From: JBAZDC01 sp041654595
Lineage (GTDB): Bacteria; Pseudomonadota; Gammaproteobacteria; Burkholderiales; Burkholderiaceae_B
DNA length: 64,000 bases
Direction: 5' to 3'
Assembly (NCBI GenBank): GCA_964551305.1
Contig: CAZKBT010000005.1
Span: forward strand, 10,435-74,434
Shown here: positions 51,343 to 61,079 of the stretch, one piece after another
Position numbering within the stretch: position 1 is the first letter of the stretch
How the letters are laid out: every line of letters begins with the position of its first letter
Position numbers and translations under genes: made by a program
The notes under the pieces: generated by a model
Told to the model about the DNA's origin: nothing
The model's database searches: none
The model's input: the letters and a program-made list of their open reading frames with translations, nothing else

Positions 51343-52167
51343 ATGAGATCAGATGGCACGCGCTTGGCCGGCAAGGTTGCCCTCATCACGGGGGCCGGCG
51401 GCGGGCAGGGTCTTGCCGAAGGCCGGCTCTTCGCGCAGGAAGGAGCGACGGTCGTCCTGACCGACGTCCAGGAGGCGGCGGCTGAAAAGCTTGCCTCCGA
51501 GATTACCGCCGCAGGGGGCCGCGCGGCCTTCATGCCTCTGGATGTCAGCAACGAAGGCGCCTGGAGGCGCGTGGTCGACACGGTCATGGGCAAATACGGC
51601 GGCCTGCATTGCCTTGTGAACAATGCGGGAATCGTGAGCCGCTCGGGAATCATGCAGGTTCCGATCGATGAATGGAAACGTGTCCATGCCGTCAACCTAG
51701 ACGGTCCTCTGTACGGCATGCGGGCGGCTGCGCCGGCCATTCGCGCTTCGGGCGGCGGGGCGATCGTCAATATTTCTTCGACCGCCGGCCTCATCGCCCA
51801 TGCGGGCGCGGCCTATTGCTCCAGCAAATGGGCATTGCGGGGACTGACCAAGACGGCCGCCTTGGAGTTCGCGGACTGGGGCGTTCGCGTGAACTCCGTT
51901 CATCCCGGCCAAGTCATCGATACCTTGATCGCCGATAACGCCTCGGCGGTGTATCGGGGCGTCACGACGCTGATGATGCCCACGGGCCGGGGCGCGCAGT
52001 CCGAGGAAATCGCGCAGGTCGTGCTGTTTTTGTGTAGTGACGAGGCAAGCTACGTCAACGGGACGGAGATCCCGGTGGACGCGGGCTATTGCTCGATCGG
52101 CTTGCCGCGTTTACGTCAGAAGTTGATTCATGACGAAGAGAAGCGGGCGGCCTCCAACCCTGGCTAG
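51343..52167 (+). CDS. Short-chain dehydrogenase/reductase
   Basis: This 274-residue SDR (from the ATG at 51343; MES is added from 51334) has TGAGGGQGLAEG for the dinucleotide, NNAG, the catalytic Ser in NISSTAGL and YCSSK (Tyr-x3-Lys). The C-terminus is extended beyond the usual GYCSIG-type end by about 25 residues. It oxidises a secondary alcohol or reduces a ketone with NAD(P). It is first in the unit with a Bug receptor and a KstD-like flavoprotein. The substrate is unknown. Confidence 0.88.
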   Translation: MRSDGTRLAGKVALITGAGGGQGLAEGRLFAQEGATVVLTDVQEAAAEKLASEITAAGGRAAFMPLDVSNEGAWRRVVDTVMGKYGGLHCLVNNAGIVSRSGIMQVPIDEWKRVHAVNLDGPLYGMRAAAPAIRASGGGAIVNISSTAGLIAHAGAAYCSSKWALRGLTKTAALEFADWGVRVNSVHPGQVIDTLIADNASAVYRGVTTLMMPTGRGAQSEEIAQVVLFLCSDEASYVNGTEIPVDAGYCSIGLPRLRQKLIHDEEKRAASNPG

Positions 52168-52237
52168 ATGGTTTGATGATGCACCGATGCAAGGGCTGCG
52201 GCTGGCTGCTGGATAACAATCATCAAAGGAAGAGACA

Positions 52238-53215
52238 ATGAAAAATCTATATCGAGGGTGCGTGATCGCGATGTGCATGATCGCCGGCATGGCGGCAGGG
52301 CCGGCGGCGTGGTCGCAAGACTGGCCTGGCCGTTCCATTTCGCTCATGGTGGGTTTTGCTCCCGGGGGCGGCACCGACGTGACGGCGCGGCTGTTCGCGC
52401 AGAAGCTGACCGGCGTGCTGGGGCAGTCGGTCGTCGTGGAAAACAGGCCGGGCGCCGCCGGCAACATCGCCGCGGAGAACGTCGTCAAGGCGCAGCCGGA
52501 CGGCTATCACATCCTGATGATCGCAAGCGGCACGTTCATCAACAACGTGCTGACGAGCCGGCCCCGGTACGACATCATCAAGGACCTGGAACCGATTTCC
52601 TTCGTCACGATATCGCCGCTCGTGCTGGTGGTGGGGCCGACCATCAAGGCCCGCACCGTGCCCGAGTTCATCGAGGAATTGCGGGCCAGGCCCAACCCGG
52701 CAACCTATTCCGGGGACGGCGTGGGCGGCACGCAGCAATTGGCGGGGGAAATATTCAGCTCGATGACCGGCGTGAAGATTCTTCACGTGCCGTTCAAGGG
52801 ATCGGCCGATGCGACGACGGCGGTCGCGGCTGGGCAGGTCGACTTCAGCTTTCCGAGCGCGACGGCGTCCGCTCCGCTGCTTCAAAGCGGCAAGGTCCGG
52901 GCGTTGGCGATCACGAGCGCCGAGAGGTCGTCGGTCGTCCCCGGCATGCCCACCTTGAACGAGCTCGGACTGACCGGATTCGACGTCATCGGATGGTTCG
53001 CCTTGATGGGACCCGCCGGGCTTCCCAGGCCCATCATCGACAAGATCAACGGCGCGCTGGCCGAAGTCGCGCATCAGCCCGACGTCAAGGAGGCGCTCAG
53101 CAAACAAGGTCTTGAGGCGCGGATCAACTCTCCCGAAGAATTCGCCGCGTATCTTCGCGACCAGCACGCGATCATTTCCAAGGTGGCGAAGGACGCGAAC
53201 ATCAAGATCGATTGA
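52238..53215 (+). CDS. Bug/TctC family periplasmic binding protein
   Basis: This 325-residue receptor has a signal peptide ending AAWSQD and Bug motifs WPGRSISLMVGFAPGGGTDV, ENRPGAAGNIAAENV and VPFKGSADATTAVAAGQVDF. It lies between the SDR and flavoprotein genes on the same strand and should recognise the substrate of this island. No TctAB permease genes are present. Confidence 0.92.
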   Translation: MKNLYRGCVIAMCMIAGMAAGPAAWSQDWPGRSISLMVGFAPGGGTDVTARLFAQKLTGVLGQSVVVENRPGAAGNIAAENVVKAQPDGYHILMIASGTFINNVLTSRPRYDIIKDLEPISFVTISPLVLVVGPTIKARTVPEFIEELRARPNPATYSGDGVGGTQQLAGEIFSSMTGVKILHVPFKGSADATTAVAAGQVDFSFPSATASAPLLQSGKVRALAITSAERSSVVPGMPTLNELGLTGFDVIGWFALMGPAGLPRPIIDKINGALAEVAHQPDVKEALSKQGLEARINSPEEFAAYLRDQHAIISKVAKDANIKID

Positions 53216-53263
53216 TGCGCGTCCGAGGCTGGTCGACACCAAACTTTGAAGGAAAACCTTGCC

Positions 53264-54763
53264 ATGGCGGCACGCGAAGCAGATGTCATTGTCGTGGGCG
53301 GCGGCGGGTCCGGCCTCTCCGCGGCGATCGAGGCCGCGACCCTGGGTTGCTCCGTCGCGGTCTTGGAGAAAAATCCGGCGACGGGCGGATCGACGATCAT
53401 GTCCGTCGGATCGTTCGCGGCGACGGGCACGGCGCACCAGCGCCGCAAGGGCATCGAGGACAGCGCGCAGGATCACTTCGAGGATCTCGGCCTGCTCAAC
53501 GAGAGCGAGATGCAATCGCGCTGGAAAGGCTATCCGAACGTGGACAATCTCGATCTGCGGCGCATTCTGGTCGAGAACGCGGGGGAGACGCTGGCCTGGC
53601 TCGAGTCGATGGGTGTCCGGTTCTTCGGTCCGGTGCTCGAGCCGCCGCATCGCCGGCCCCGCATGCATAACGTCCTTCCCAACTCGCGCGCCTATGGATA
53701 TTGGCTGTTGCGTCGCGCGCGCCGCCTCGGAGTGGCCATCCATGCCGGGCATCGCGTCCGAGCGCTGCTTCGCGAGGGCGAACGGGTCGTCGGCGTCGAA
53801 GCGCAGGCCCCCGACGGGAGCCGCCGGCGCTTCATTGCGCGCGCCGGCGTCGTTCTCGCGTGCGGAGACTGGAGTTCGGGGCGGAAAATGAAGCGTCGCT
53901 ACGTCAGGCCGGAGCTCGCGGACATGAGCGCATCGTGCAATCCCGCCAACACGGGGGACCTTCACGAGCCGGTCATGGCGCTCGGCGGCACGATCCTGAA
54001 CCCGCACATGGCGGTCGCCCGGGTGCGGTTCGTTCCGCCGCCGCTCGACGGCTTCGTGCACAAGCTGCCGCCGTGGCGGCCTTTGACCTGGTTCATGCAG
54101 TGGGCCATGGACCATCTCCCCGCCAGGATACTGAGGCCGTTCATCATGAGCTTTCTGACCACGGTGCTGGAGGCGCAACCGAGCTTGTACGAAGACGGCG
54201 CGATACTGGTCAACGCGCTGGGAGAGCGGTTCTGCGACGAACTCGACGAGCCGGAATTCGCCATTGCCAGGCAGCCCGACCAGCGCGCGTACATCGTCTT
54301 CGACGATCGCGTGGCGCGAATGTATTCGGCGTTTCCGCACTTCATCTCGACCGCGCCGGGCATTGCCTATGCTTATGTTCCCGATTACCGGCGAAGCCGG
54401 CCCGATCTGTTTCATAGCGCCGAGACCATCGAAGGTCTTGCGCGCAGCTTGGGGGCGGATCCGGAAAAACTGCGGGCGGCCATTTTGAAGGCCCGCCCGA
54501 CGGCCGCGCCGCCCATAAAGAGCGCGCCGTTCTATGCGCTCGGGCCGGTAAGCTGCTTCGTGCGGGGCGTGGAGGGCGGCCTTGCCATCGATACGGACTT
54601 CCGGATTGTCGACGTCGGCGGCGCTCCCATCGAAGGCTTGTTCGGCGCGGGCCTGTTTGGACAGGGCGGGCTCATGCTGGAAGGCCATGGCCAGCATTTG
54701 AGCTGGGCGTTTACCTCGGGGCGATTGGCCGGCCGAAGCGCGGCTCGGCGAGCCCGATCCTGA
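53264..54763 (+). CDS. FAD-dependent oxidoreductase of the fumarate reductase/KstD type
   Basis: This 499-residue flavoprotein has the Rossmann motif DVIVVGGGGSGLSAAIEAA, NPATGGSTIMSVGSF and a C-terminal GLFGAGLFGQGGLMLEGHGQ, typical of the FAD_binding_2 family with fumarate reductase flavoproteins and 3-ketosteroid dehydrogenases. It could introduce or reduce a double bond next to a carbonyl, after the SDR makes the ketone. GAAGGAAAA precedes the ATG. Confidence 0.85.
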   Translation: MAAREADVIVVGGGGSGLSAAIEAATLGCSVAVLEKNPATGGSTIMSVGSFAATGTAHQRRKGIEDSAQDHFEDLGLLNESEMQSRWKGYPNVDNLDLRRILVENAGETLAWLESMGVRFFGPVLEPPHRRPRMHNVLPNSRAYGYWLLRRARRLGVAIHAGHRVRALLREGERVVGVEAQAPDGSRRRFIARAGVVLACGDWSSGRKMKRRYVRPELADMSASCNPANTGDLHEPVMALGGTILNPHMAVARVRFVPPPLDGFVHKLPPWRPLTWFMQWAMDHLPARILRPFIMSFLTTVLEAQPSLYEDGAILVNALGERFCDELDEPEFAIARQPDQRAYIVFDDRVARMYSAFPHFISTAPGIAYAYVPDYRRSRPDLFHSAETIEGLARSLGADPEKLRAAILKARPTAAPPIKSAPFYALGPVSCFVRGVEGGLAIDTDFRIVDVGGAPIEGLFGAGLFGQGGLMLEGHGQHLSWAFTSGRLAGRSAARRARS

Positions 54764-54900
54764 TGGCGATCGACAACTATCCGGGCTCACATATACTCTA
54801 GCTATCGGAATGCGGGTCCTTCGCGCCGCCGTCGGCGCGCAGGGCGGCGCGGCAAGCCCTCCGCGGAGTCGGCGGCGCCCATACGGATAGGAACGGAAAA

Positions 54901-55683
54901 ATGCCCGGAACGGCTATTGGAAAAGGATTGCATACGCTCGACCTGCTGGCGGGCGAGGTCAATGGCGTGACAGTCAACGACGTGGCGGCGCACTTGAAGA
55001 TTCCCAAAGCGGGGGCGCATAAAGTGCTGAATGCGTTGGTCGCGTGCAATGTCGTGCGCGAAGACGCGGCCGCCGGCCGCTATTTCCTGACGCTGCAGCT
55101 GACGCGGCTCGGGTTCCTTTATTTGTCGCGCAGCGGAATTTCCGCGGTCTACCAGCCCATCCTGGATCGGTTGGCGGAACATACCGGCGAGCTCGTGCGC
55201 CTGGCTTTGGCCGAGGGCGAACGCATCACCTGGGTGGGTATGGCTCAAGGCGCGAAGTCGGGTCTGCGCATTGCGCCCGATACCGGACGCGACGTCAATT
55301 TGCACGTCACGGCCACGGGCAAAGCCTGGCTTGCCGCTTTTGCCCTGGAGCATGCCGTCAAGCTGGTCCTGGACCACGGGTTCGGCGAGGACGGCGAATT
55401 CGGGCCCAACGCCATCCACGACGTCGAAAGGCTGATCGAGGAAGTCAAGATCGCCAACAAAAACGGCTACGCGATCAGTGTCGATGAATACATCGCAGGC
55501 ATGTCGGCGGTGGCCATGGTCATTCCGGGCTACGACGGGACCCCGTTGGGGACGTTGAGCATCGCAGGCCCGACGGCGCGAATGACGCGGCAGCAGATGC
55601 GCAAACTGTGTCCGTTGCTGAAAGCCGCCGCCGACGAGCTGTCCGCGCTTTCCCCTATCCTCGCCGGACGTTCCGCGGGCTGA
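54901..55683 (+). CDS. IclR family transcriptional regulator
   Basis: This 260-residue regulator has the winged helix KGLHTLDLLAGEVNGVTVND and VAAHLKIPKAGAHKVLNAL and an effector domain with TGKAWLAAF and GYDGTPLGTLSIAGP. It is 138 bases after the flavoprotein gene. A second IclR gene follows at 55850, and the two are clearly paralogous in the effector domain (for example SVAGPT/SIAGPT and ELVR segments). Their division of labour is unclear. Confidence 0.88.
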   Translation: MPGTAIGKGLHTLDLLAGEVNGVTVNDVAAHLKIPKAGAHKVLNALVACNVVREDAAAGRYFLTLQLTRLGFLYLSRSGISAVYQPILDRLAEHTGELVRLALAEGERITWVGMAQGAKSGLRIAPDTGRDVNLHVTATGKAWLAAFALEHAVKLVLDHGFGEDGEFGPNAIHDVERLIEEVKIANKNGYAISVDEYIAGMSAVAMVIPGYDGTPLGTLSIAGPTARMTRQQMRKLCPLLKAAADELSALSPILAGRSAG

Positions 55684-55728
55684 CGGACAAAAAAAAACGG
55701 CGACCGCAGGCCTTTTTTCATAAAGCCC

Positions 55729-55776
55729 TTGACACGGCGCGGTCATTGATTAAAAATGGAACTGAGTTCACAAATA
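55729..55776 (+). promoter_or_regulatory. Promoter and IclR-type operator, copy B
   Basis: TTGACA (55729-55734) is followed after 16-17 bases by an A-rich -10 region, then by TGGAACTGAGTTCACAAATA (55757-55776), identical over 20 bases to copy A at 51204. The position relative to TTGACA (28 bases) is also identical. It lies 74 bases before the second IclR gene, so autoregulation is likely. Confidence 0.7.
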
Positions 55777-55849
55777 TAGATTCTGAGATGCGAAACGTGC
55801 TATCTCAAGAACGCTATAGCGAGTCCCTTATCCCGATTCAAGGAACGAC

Positions 55850-56674
55850 ATGGCTGCCGAAGAGATGATAGGCCGGTGTCTCGACACATTGGAAATGCTG
55901 GCGATGGAGCCGAAGGGCCTGCCCCTGACGACGGTCTCGCAGCGTCTCGGACTGGTCAAGAGCGCGACGCATCGCCTGCTGACCGAGCTGCAGGCGGAAG
56001 GCTACGTTGCGCAAGAGCCCGAATCGCAGCAATACCACCTGACGATGCGGCTGCCCACCCTGGGTTTTCGTTTGTTGTCGGCCAGCGGCATCGTGGAAGC
56101 CTCCAAGCGCCCGCTGGACGCGCTGGCGCAGAAGACCGGCGAACTCGTGCGCATGACCGTCGCCGAAAGCAATCAGTTGACCTGGGTCGCTCGCGCTCAG
56201 GGCGCGCGCACGCGTCTGCGCTTCGATCCCGAGACAGGCAGAGAGGTCGAGCTTCACACGACGGCGTCCGCGCGCGCATGGCTGGCATCGCTTGCCGAGG
56301 ACCAGGCGCTTGCGCTGGTGGAGCAGGCGGGATTCGGATTGCCGGGCGAGCACGGCCCCAACGCCATCCGATCGTCCGCCGAGATGCGGAAGCGGTTGAG
56401 GGCCGCGCGGCGCGACGGCTTTGCCGTCGCCATCGACGAGGGCGAGCACGGCATGTCCGCGGTGGCCGTCATCATTCCCCATCCCAAGGCGCCGGAGGCC
56501 GCCTTGGGCACGGTCAGCGTCGCCGGCCCGACCTTGAGGATGGACCGGGAGCGGCTGGAAGCATTCGTGCCGGATCTGCATGCCGCGGCGGAGCAGCTAT
56601 CGGCATTGTGGCCCGAACCGGCATTGGCGCTTTTCGGAAAGCGCCTGGAAGAGGAAGCCGTCGCCACGCATTGA
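55850..56674 (+). CDS. IclR family transcriptional regulator
   Basis: This 274-residue protein has a winged helix CLDTLEMLAMEPKGLPLTTV and SQRLGLVKSATHRLLTELQ and an effector domain with TASARAWLASL and LGTVSVAGPTLRMDRERLE. Its promoter contains operator copy B, making it the best candidate to bind both copies and to control the SDR unit and the downstream CoA pathway. Similarity to the IclR at 54901 suggests a local duplication. Confidence 0.88.
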   Translation: MAAEEMIGRCLDTLEMLAMEPKGLPLTTVSQRLGLVKSATHRLLTELQAEGYVAQEPESQQYHLTMRLPTLGFRLLSASGIVEASKRPLDALAQKTGELVRMTVAESNQLTWVARAQGARTRLRFDPETGREVELHTTASARAWLASLAEDQALALVEQAGFGLPGEHGPNAIRSSAEMRKRLRAARRDGFAVAIDEGEHGMSAVAVIIPHPKAPEAALGTVSVAGPTLRMDRERLEAFVPDLHAAAEQLSALWPEPALALFGKRLEEEAVATH

Positions 56675-56766
56675 CACCGTCCTCACGTGACCCGCTGCAT
56701 TCGCAGGTTAATCAGCGTCGCCATCGTGAAATTTTTTGAGTCGCAATCAAATCGGAGCATGGACAA

Positions 56767-58533
56767 ATGGGAATAAGCGATCCTTTTCGCGGCACGCCGA
56801 TGGCGAACAAGGGCGTGCGGATGCGCGGCGCCAGAGCAATCGTGGAAACGCTGAAAGCGCACGGAACCGAATATCTGTTCGGCGTGCCGGGAAGCACGAT
56901 TCCACTTTTCGCGGAGTTCGCCGGCCGCGACGACGTCAAGGTCATACTGACCCGGGACGAGCGCGGCGCGGCCTGCATGGCCGACGGTTACGCGCGGATT
57001 TCGCACAAGCCGGCGGTGTGCACGGCAATCGAAGGTCCGGGCACGACGAATCTATTGACGGGGATAGGCGAAGCGTGGATGAGCTCCATCCCCGTGATTG
57101 CGATCACCGCGGCGCGAACGCCCACCGAGTCGGCGAAGAATCCGATCATGTTTTGCCGGGGGCGCGTGTACGACACCTACGAAGTATTGCGTCCTTATAC
57201 GAAATGGGGCATACAGGTGCATCATCCCGCCAGGGTCTCGGAGCTCATTACGCGCGCCTACGCCATCGCCACGACAGGCCGGCCCGGCCCGGTTCAGGTC
57301 GAGCTGTATCCCGACGCCATGTATCAGGAGTGGGATATCGACGTCCAGGCCGAAGAGCAGTACAAGACCTGGCCCGCGCAGCGCGTATGGCCCAACCCGG
57401 ATCGCTTGAAAGAGGCCGCCGAGCTGCTGGTCAAGGCAAAGAAGCCGGTCATCATCTCGGGCGGCGGTGTGGTGCATTCCGGCGCGTGGCCCGAGCTCAT
57501 CGCGCTTGCGGAATACCTGTCCATACCCGTGGCCACGTCCTTGTTCGGCAAGGGCTCGATCCCGGAAAAGCATCCGTTGGCCGTGGGCGTATGCGGTATA
57601 CACTCCCGGCTTTCGGCCAACCAGACGGTCGAGGATGCCGACCTGGCGCTGTTCGTGGGCAGCAATACCGATATGCATACGACGAACAAATGGACCAGCC
57701 CCGAGCCCGGTGAAGTGACCGTAATCCATATCGACCTGGACCCCGAGGAAATCGGCCGCAACTATCCCACAGCCGTGGGCATCGTGTCCGACGCCAAGCC
57801 TGCATTGGCGGGCCTGCTGGACGAAGTGCGCAAGCTGGTGCCCGAACGCCGGTACCTGAAAGAGGTCTTCGAGAAGGTCGAGCAGCGGGTGTCCGCGTGG
57901 CGCGAGAAGATCCGTCCGGATCAGCTTTCGGACGAGGCGCCCATCAAGCCGCAGCGGCTGATCTACGAGATCGCGCAGTTCCTCGACGAGGATGCGATCG
58001 TACTGGGCGACCTGAGTTTCTCATCCATATGGGTCGACGTTCATTACGACGCTCCGATTTCCGGACCGAACATCACGTACGCGCGGGGATTCGACCTGTT
58101 GGGTTGGGGATTGCCCGCCTCGCTCGGCGCGCAGCTGGCCGCGCCGGGCCGGCAGGTGTTGAGCCTGATCGGCGACGGCAGCCTGGGGTATTGCGTCGGA
58201 GAGCTGGAAACCGCGGCGCGGTACAACATTCCCGCGGTCCAGGTGGTCTTGAACAATAGCACTCTGGGGTATGAAAAATTCCTCATCAAGTACTACAACG
58301 AGCCGGGAAAGATCACGCCGGAACAGCCGGGATGCGACTACGGCCACGTCGACTGGGCGGCCGTGGCGCGCGGCTTCGGTTGCGTGGGGATCCGCGTGGA
58401 GCACCCGTCCGAGATCCGTCCGGCGCTCGAAGAGGCGTTCGCGTCGGGCAAGCCCGCACTCATCGACGTCGTCATCGACCCCAACGTCATTCCGCCGAGC
58501 ACGTTCTTTCCGGAAGACGTCAGGAGCGCATGA
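56767..58533 (+). CDS. Thiamine-diphosphate-dependent enzyme (acetolactate synthase-like)
   Basis: This 588-residue protein has three domains of the acetohydroxyacid synthase/pyruvate decarboxylase fold. Glu65 in LTRDERGAACMADGYAR is the cofactor-activating Glu, and GDG at 469-471 with NNSTLG about 27 residues later bind ThDP and metal. An N-terminal extension precedes VRMRGARAIVETL; an internal ATG at 56803 is an alternative start. Possible reactions include decarboxylation of a 2-oxoacid or a 2-hydroxyacyl-CoA lyase step. Next genes encode an acyl-CoA dehydrogenase and a CoA-transferase. The substrate is unknown. Confidence 0.85.
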   Translation: MGISDPFRGTPMANKGVRMRGARAIVETLKAHGTEYLFGVPGSTIPLFAEFAGRDDVKVILTRDERGAACMADGYARISHKPAVCTAIEGPGTTNLLTGIGEAWMSSIPVIAITAARTPTESAKNPIMFCRGRVYDTYEVLRPYTKWGIQVHHPARVSELITRAYAIATTGRPGPVQVELYPDAMYQEWDIDVQAEEQYKTWPAQRVWPNPDRLKEAAELLVKAKKPVIISGGGVVHSGAWPELIALAEYLSIPVATSLFGKGSIPEKHPLAVGVCGIHSRLSANQTVEDADLALFVGSNTDMHTTNKWTSPEPGEVTVIHIDLDPEEIGRNYPTAVGIVSDAKPALAGLLDEVRKLVPERRYLKEVFEKVEQRVSAWREKIRPDQLSDEAPIKPQRLIYEIAQFLDEDAIVLGDLSFSSIWVDVHYDAPISGPNITYARGFDLLGWGLPASLGAQLAAPGRQVLSLIGDGSLGYCVGELETAARYNIPAVQVVLNNSTLGYEKFLIKYYNEPGKITPEQPGCDYGHVDWAAVARGFGCVGIRVEHPSEIRPALEEAFASGKPALIDVVIDPNVIPPSTFFPEDVRSA

Positions 58534-58535
58534 CC

Positions 58536-59753
58536 ATGCACGCCGACCGCTCGCCAAAAGCCGGCGATCCGCCGGGGCCGGATGGTCCCGCGCGGATCGA
58601 GGTGGGAGAAGACTATGCCGATGTTCGAGAGTCGGTTCGGCGCCTTTGCGCGCGGTTTCCGGGAGAGTATTGGCGCAAGCTCGAAGAGTCAGAAAGCTAT
58701 CCCGTCGAGTTCGTCCAGGCGTTGACGGAGTCGGGCTTTCTCGGCGTGCTCATACCCGAAGAATACGGCGGCATCGGGCTTCCATTGCGCGCCGCGTCGG
58801 TCATCCTGAGCGAAATCCACGCGGCGGGCTGCAGCGCGGGAGCTTGCCACGCCCAGATGTACATCATGGGCACGATACTGCGCCATGGCAGCGCCGAGCA
58901 GAAAGCCAGGTACCTTCCCGCCATCGCGCAGGGCAAGCTGCGCCTGCAGGCTTTCGGCATCACGGAGCCGACCACCGGCTCGGACACCACGAATGTGAAG
59001 ACGCGCGCCGTCCGGGACGGCGACGCATACCGCATCACGGGCCAGAAAGTCTGGACCTCGCGCGCGCTGCATTCCGATCTCATGCTGCTTTTGGCGCGCA
59101 CGACGCCGGCGTCGGACGTCAAGCGCAAGACCGAGGGCATGTCGGTCTTCATCGTCGACTTGCGAGAGGCGCTGGGTAAAGGGCTGTCGATCAGGCCGCT
59201 TCCGGCCATGATCAATCACAACACCACCGAAGTGTTCCTGGACGACGTCGTGGTGCCGGCCGAGAACCTGATCGGAGAGGAAGGCCAGGGTTTCCGGTAT
59301 CTGCTGGACGGCTTGAACGCGGAGCGGATACTGGTGGCGTCGGAAGCCTTGGGCGACGCCCGCTGGTTCTGCGCCAAGGCCGCCGAATACGGCTCGGAAC
59401 GGATCGTGTTCGGGCGGCCCATTGGCCAGAACCAGGGCATACAGTTTCCCATCGCCCGGGCGCACTGCGAAGCGGAAGCGGCGGACATGATGATACGCAA
59501 GGCAACGGCGTTGTTCGACGCCGGGATGGAGTGCGGTCCGGATGCGAACATCGCCAAGTTGTTGGCGTCGGAGGCGGCCTGGCATGCGGGCGAAGCCGCT
59601 TTGCAAACTTTCGGGGGTTTCGGCTATGCGCGTGAATACGACATCGAGCGTAAGTGGCGGGAAACCCGGCTGTTTCAGATCGCCCCGATTTCCACGAACC
59701 TCATACTCGCCTACGTCGCGCAGCACGTCCTGCGCATGCCGCGCTCGTATTGA
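58536..59753 (+). CDS. Acyl-CoA dehydrogenase
   Basis: This 405-residue flavoenzyme has FGITEPTTGSDTTNVKTRA for FAD and substrate, VFLDDVVVPAENLIGEEGQG, and FGGFGYAREYDIERKWRETR at the C-terminus. The ATG at 58536 has AGGAG nine bases upstream; ATG 58530 is closer and overlaps the ThDP gene end. It oxidises an acyl-CoA to the 2-enoyl-CoA, which the MaoC hydratase at 62857 could hydrate. Confidence 0.9.
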   Translation: MHADRSPKAGDPPGPDGPARIEVGEDYADVRESVRRLCARFPGEYWRKLEESESYPVEFVQALTESGFLGVLIPEEYGGIGLPLRAASVILSEIHAAGCSAGACHAQMYIMGTILRHGSAEQKARYLPAIAQGKLRLQAFGITEPTTGSDTTNVKTRAVRDGDAYRITGQKVWTSRALHSDLMLLLARTTPASDVKRKTEGMSVFIVDLREALGKGLSIRPLPAMINHNTTEVFLDDVVVPAENLIGEEGQGFRYLLDGLNAERILVASEALGDARWFCAKAAEYGSERIVFGRPIGQNQGIQFPIARAHCEAEAADMMIRKATALFDAGMECGPDANIAKLLASEAAWHAGEAALQTFGGFGYAREYDIERKWRETRLFQIAPISTNLILAYVAQHVLRMPRSY

Positions 59754-59866
59754 GCGCTGTGGCGAGGCGGGACGGTCCCTCGCTTGAAGTACCGGCGAGC
59801 GGGCATATCGGCCGCTTTTACAGCCTGCGTGGACGGGCGTCGATTACAGGATAGGATGGAGCAAGC

Positions 59867-61063
59867 ATGGATGGTTGGAAACCGCTTTCAGGCGCGCGAG
59901 TTCTCGATCTGACTCGCAACGTCGCCGGCCCTTTCGCCACCGCGATCCTGGCGGACCTGGGCGCGGCCGTAACCAAAGTGGAGCAACCCGGCTGCGGCGA
60001 CGATACGCGCCAGTGGGGGCCTCCGTTTGTGCGGGACGACGGCGCGATGTTCCTTCAGCTCAATCGGAACAAGGAAAGCCTGGCGCTGGACCTGGCCCAT
60101 CCCGCGGCGCGCGAAGTCATGACCCGCCTGGTCCGGGAGGCCGACGTCGTCGTCGACAGCTTCCGTCCGGGCAGCCTGGACAAGCTGGGATTCGGTCCGG
60201 ATTGGGCGCAGCGCGTCAATCCGAAGCTCATCTACGCCAGCATCACGGCATACGGCGATACGGGCCCTCGCAAGGACATGCCGGGCTACGATCCGCTCAT
60301 GCAGGCATACACGGGTTTGATGAGCGTCACCGGGGAAGAGGGCGCGCCGCCCGTTCGGGTCGGCTTCTCCGTGGTCGACATGGGTACGGGGATGTGGTGC
60401 GCCATAGGCATACTCGCCGCGCTGTTGCGTGCCCGCGAGACCGGCAAGGGCGAGCGCATCGTCACCGCGCTGTACGAGACGTCGATCGCGTGGTCGATGA
60501 TGATCCTGGGTACGCTATGGGCCGGCGGCGGATTGCCCAAGGCGCACGGCAGCGGCATCAGCACGATCGTGCCTTACCGCGCCTATCGCGCCCGCGACGC
60601 CTACGTCCTGATCGCCGCGGGCAATGACAGATTGTTCAAGCGCCTGGCCGGTGTGCTCGGGCAGGAACAGTGGGCGGACATGGAAGGGTTTCGCACCAAT
60701 GCGCAGCGGGTGGCGAACCGGGAGGCCGTCGATGCCGCGGTGGCCGCCGAGGTCGGGAAGCGCGATGCCGAAGCGCTGCTCGCCGCCCTGGAGAAGGCGG
60801 GCATACCCTGCTCGCCGATTCGCGACTATGGCGCCCTGATCAACGACCCCCAGGCCGAAGCGTTGAAGATATTCGCCAAGGCGGCAGCCGGCGCCTATAC
60901 GGACCATCCCATTGTCAGCATTCCGGTCAAGGGAGGGGGCGAGCGTTGTCCGATTGCCGCATCCGCCCCCACGCTGGGGCAGCACAATGAAGAGGTCCTG
61001 GGTCGATTGGGATTCGACGGCGCCGACATTTCAGCCATCGCCTCCGCCATGCGCGCGCATTGA
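59867..61063 (+). CDS. Family III CoA-transferase (CaiB/BaiF)
   Basis: This 398-residue enzyme shows LSGARVLDLTRNVAGPFATA, QLNRNKESLALDL, SFRPGSLDKLGFG and the catalytic Asp142 in MPGYDPLMQAYTG. It probably activates the carboxylic acid of the pathway using succinyl-CoA or acetyl-CoA. Together with the acyl-CoA dehydrogenase, CitE-like and MaoC genes it recalls the itaconate-type CoA pathway, but the substrate is not proven. Confidence 0.9.
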   Translation: MDGWKPLSGARVLDLTRNVAGPFATAILADLGAAVTKVEQPGCGDDTRQWGPPFVRDDGAMFLQLNRNKESLALDLAHPAAREVMTRLVREADVVVDSFRPGSLDKLGFGPDWAQRVNPKLIYASITAYGDTGPRKDMPGYDPLMQAYTGLMSVTGEEGAPPVRVGFSVVDMGTGMWCAIGILAALLRARETGKGERIVTALYETSIAWSMMILGTLWAGGGLPKAHGSGISTIVPYRAYRARDAYVLIAAGNDRLFKRLAGVLGQEQWADMEGFRTNAQRVANREAVDAAVAAEVGKRDAEALLAALEKAGIPCSPIRDYGALINDPQAEALKIFAKAAAGAYTDHPIVSIPVKGGGERCPIAASAPTLGQHNEEVLGRLGFDGADISAIASAMRAH

Positions 61064-61079
61064 AAGGACGAACGAGATC

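Noticed and set aside
52247..54790. 847-codon open frame on the minus strand
   Set aside because: Antisense to the Bug receptor and flavoprotein genes; Arg/His/Pro-rich without any motif.
55686..55720. A-run, short GC segment and T-run after the first IclR gene as a terminator
   Set aside because: The GC part pairs over only about three bases, too weak to call, although the T-run is real.
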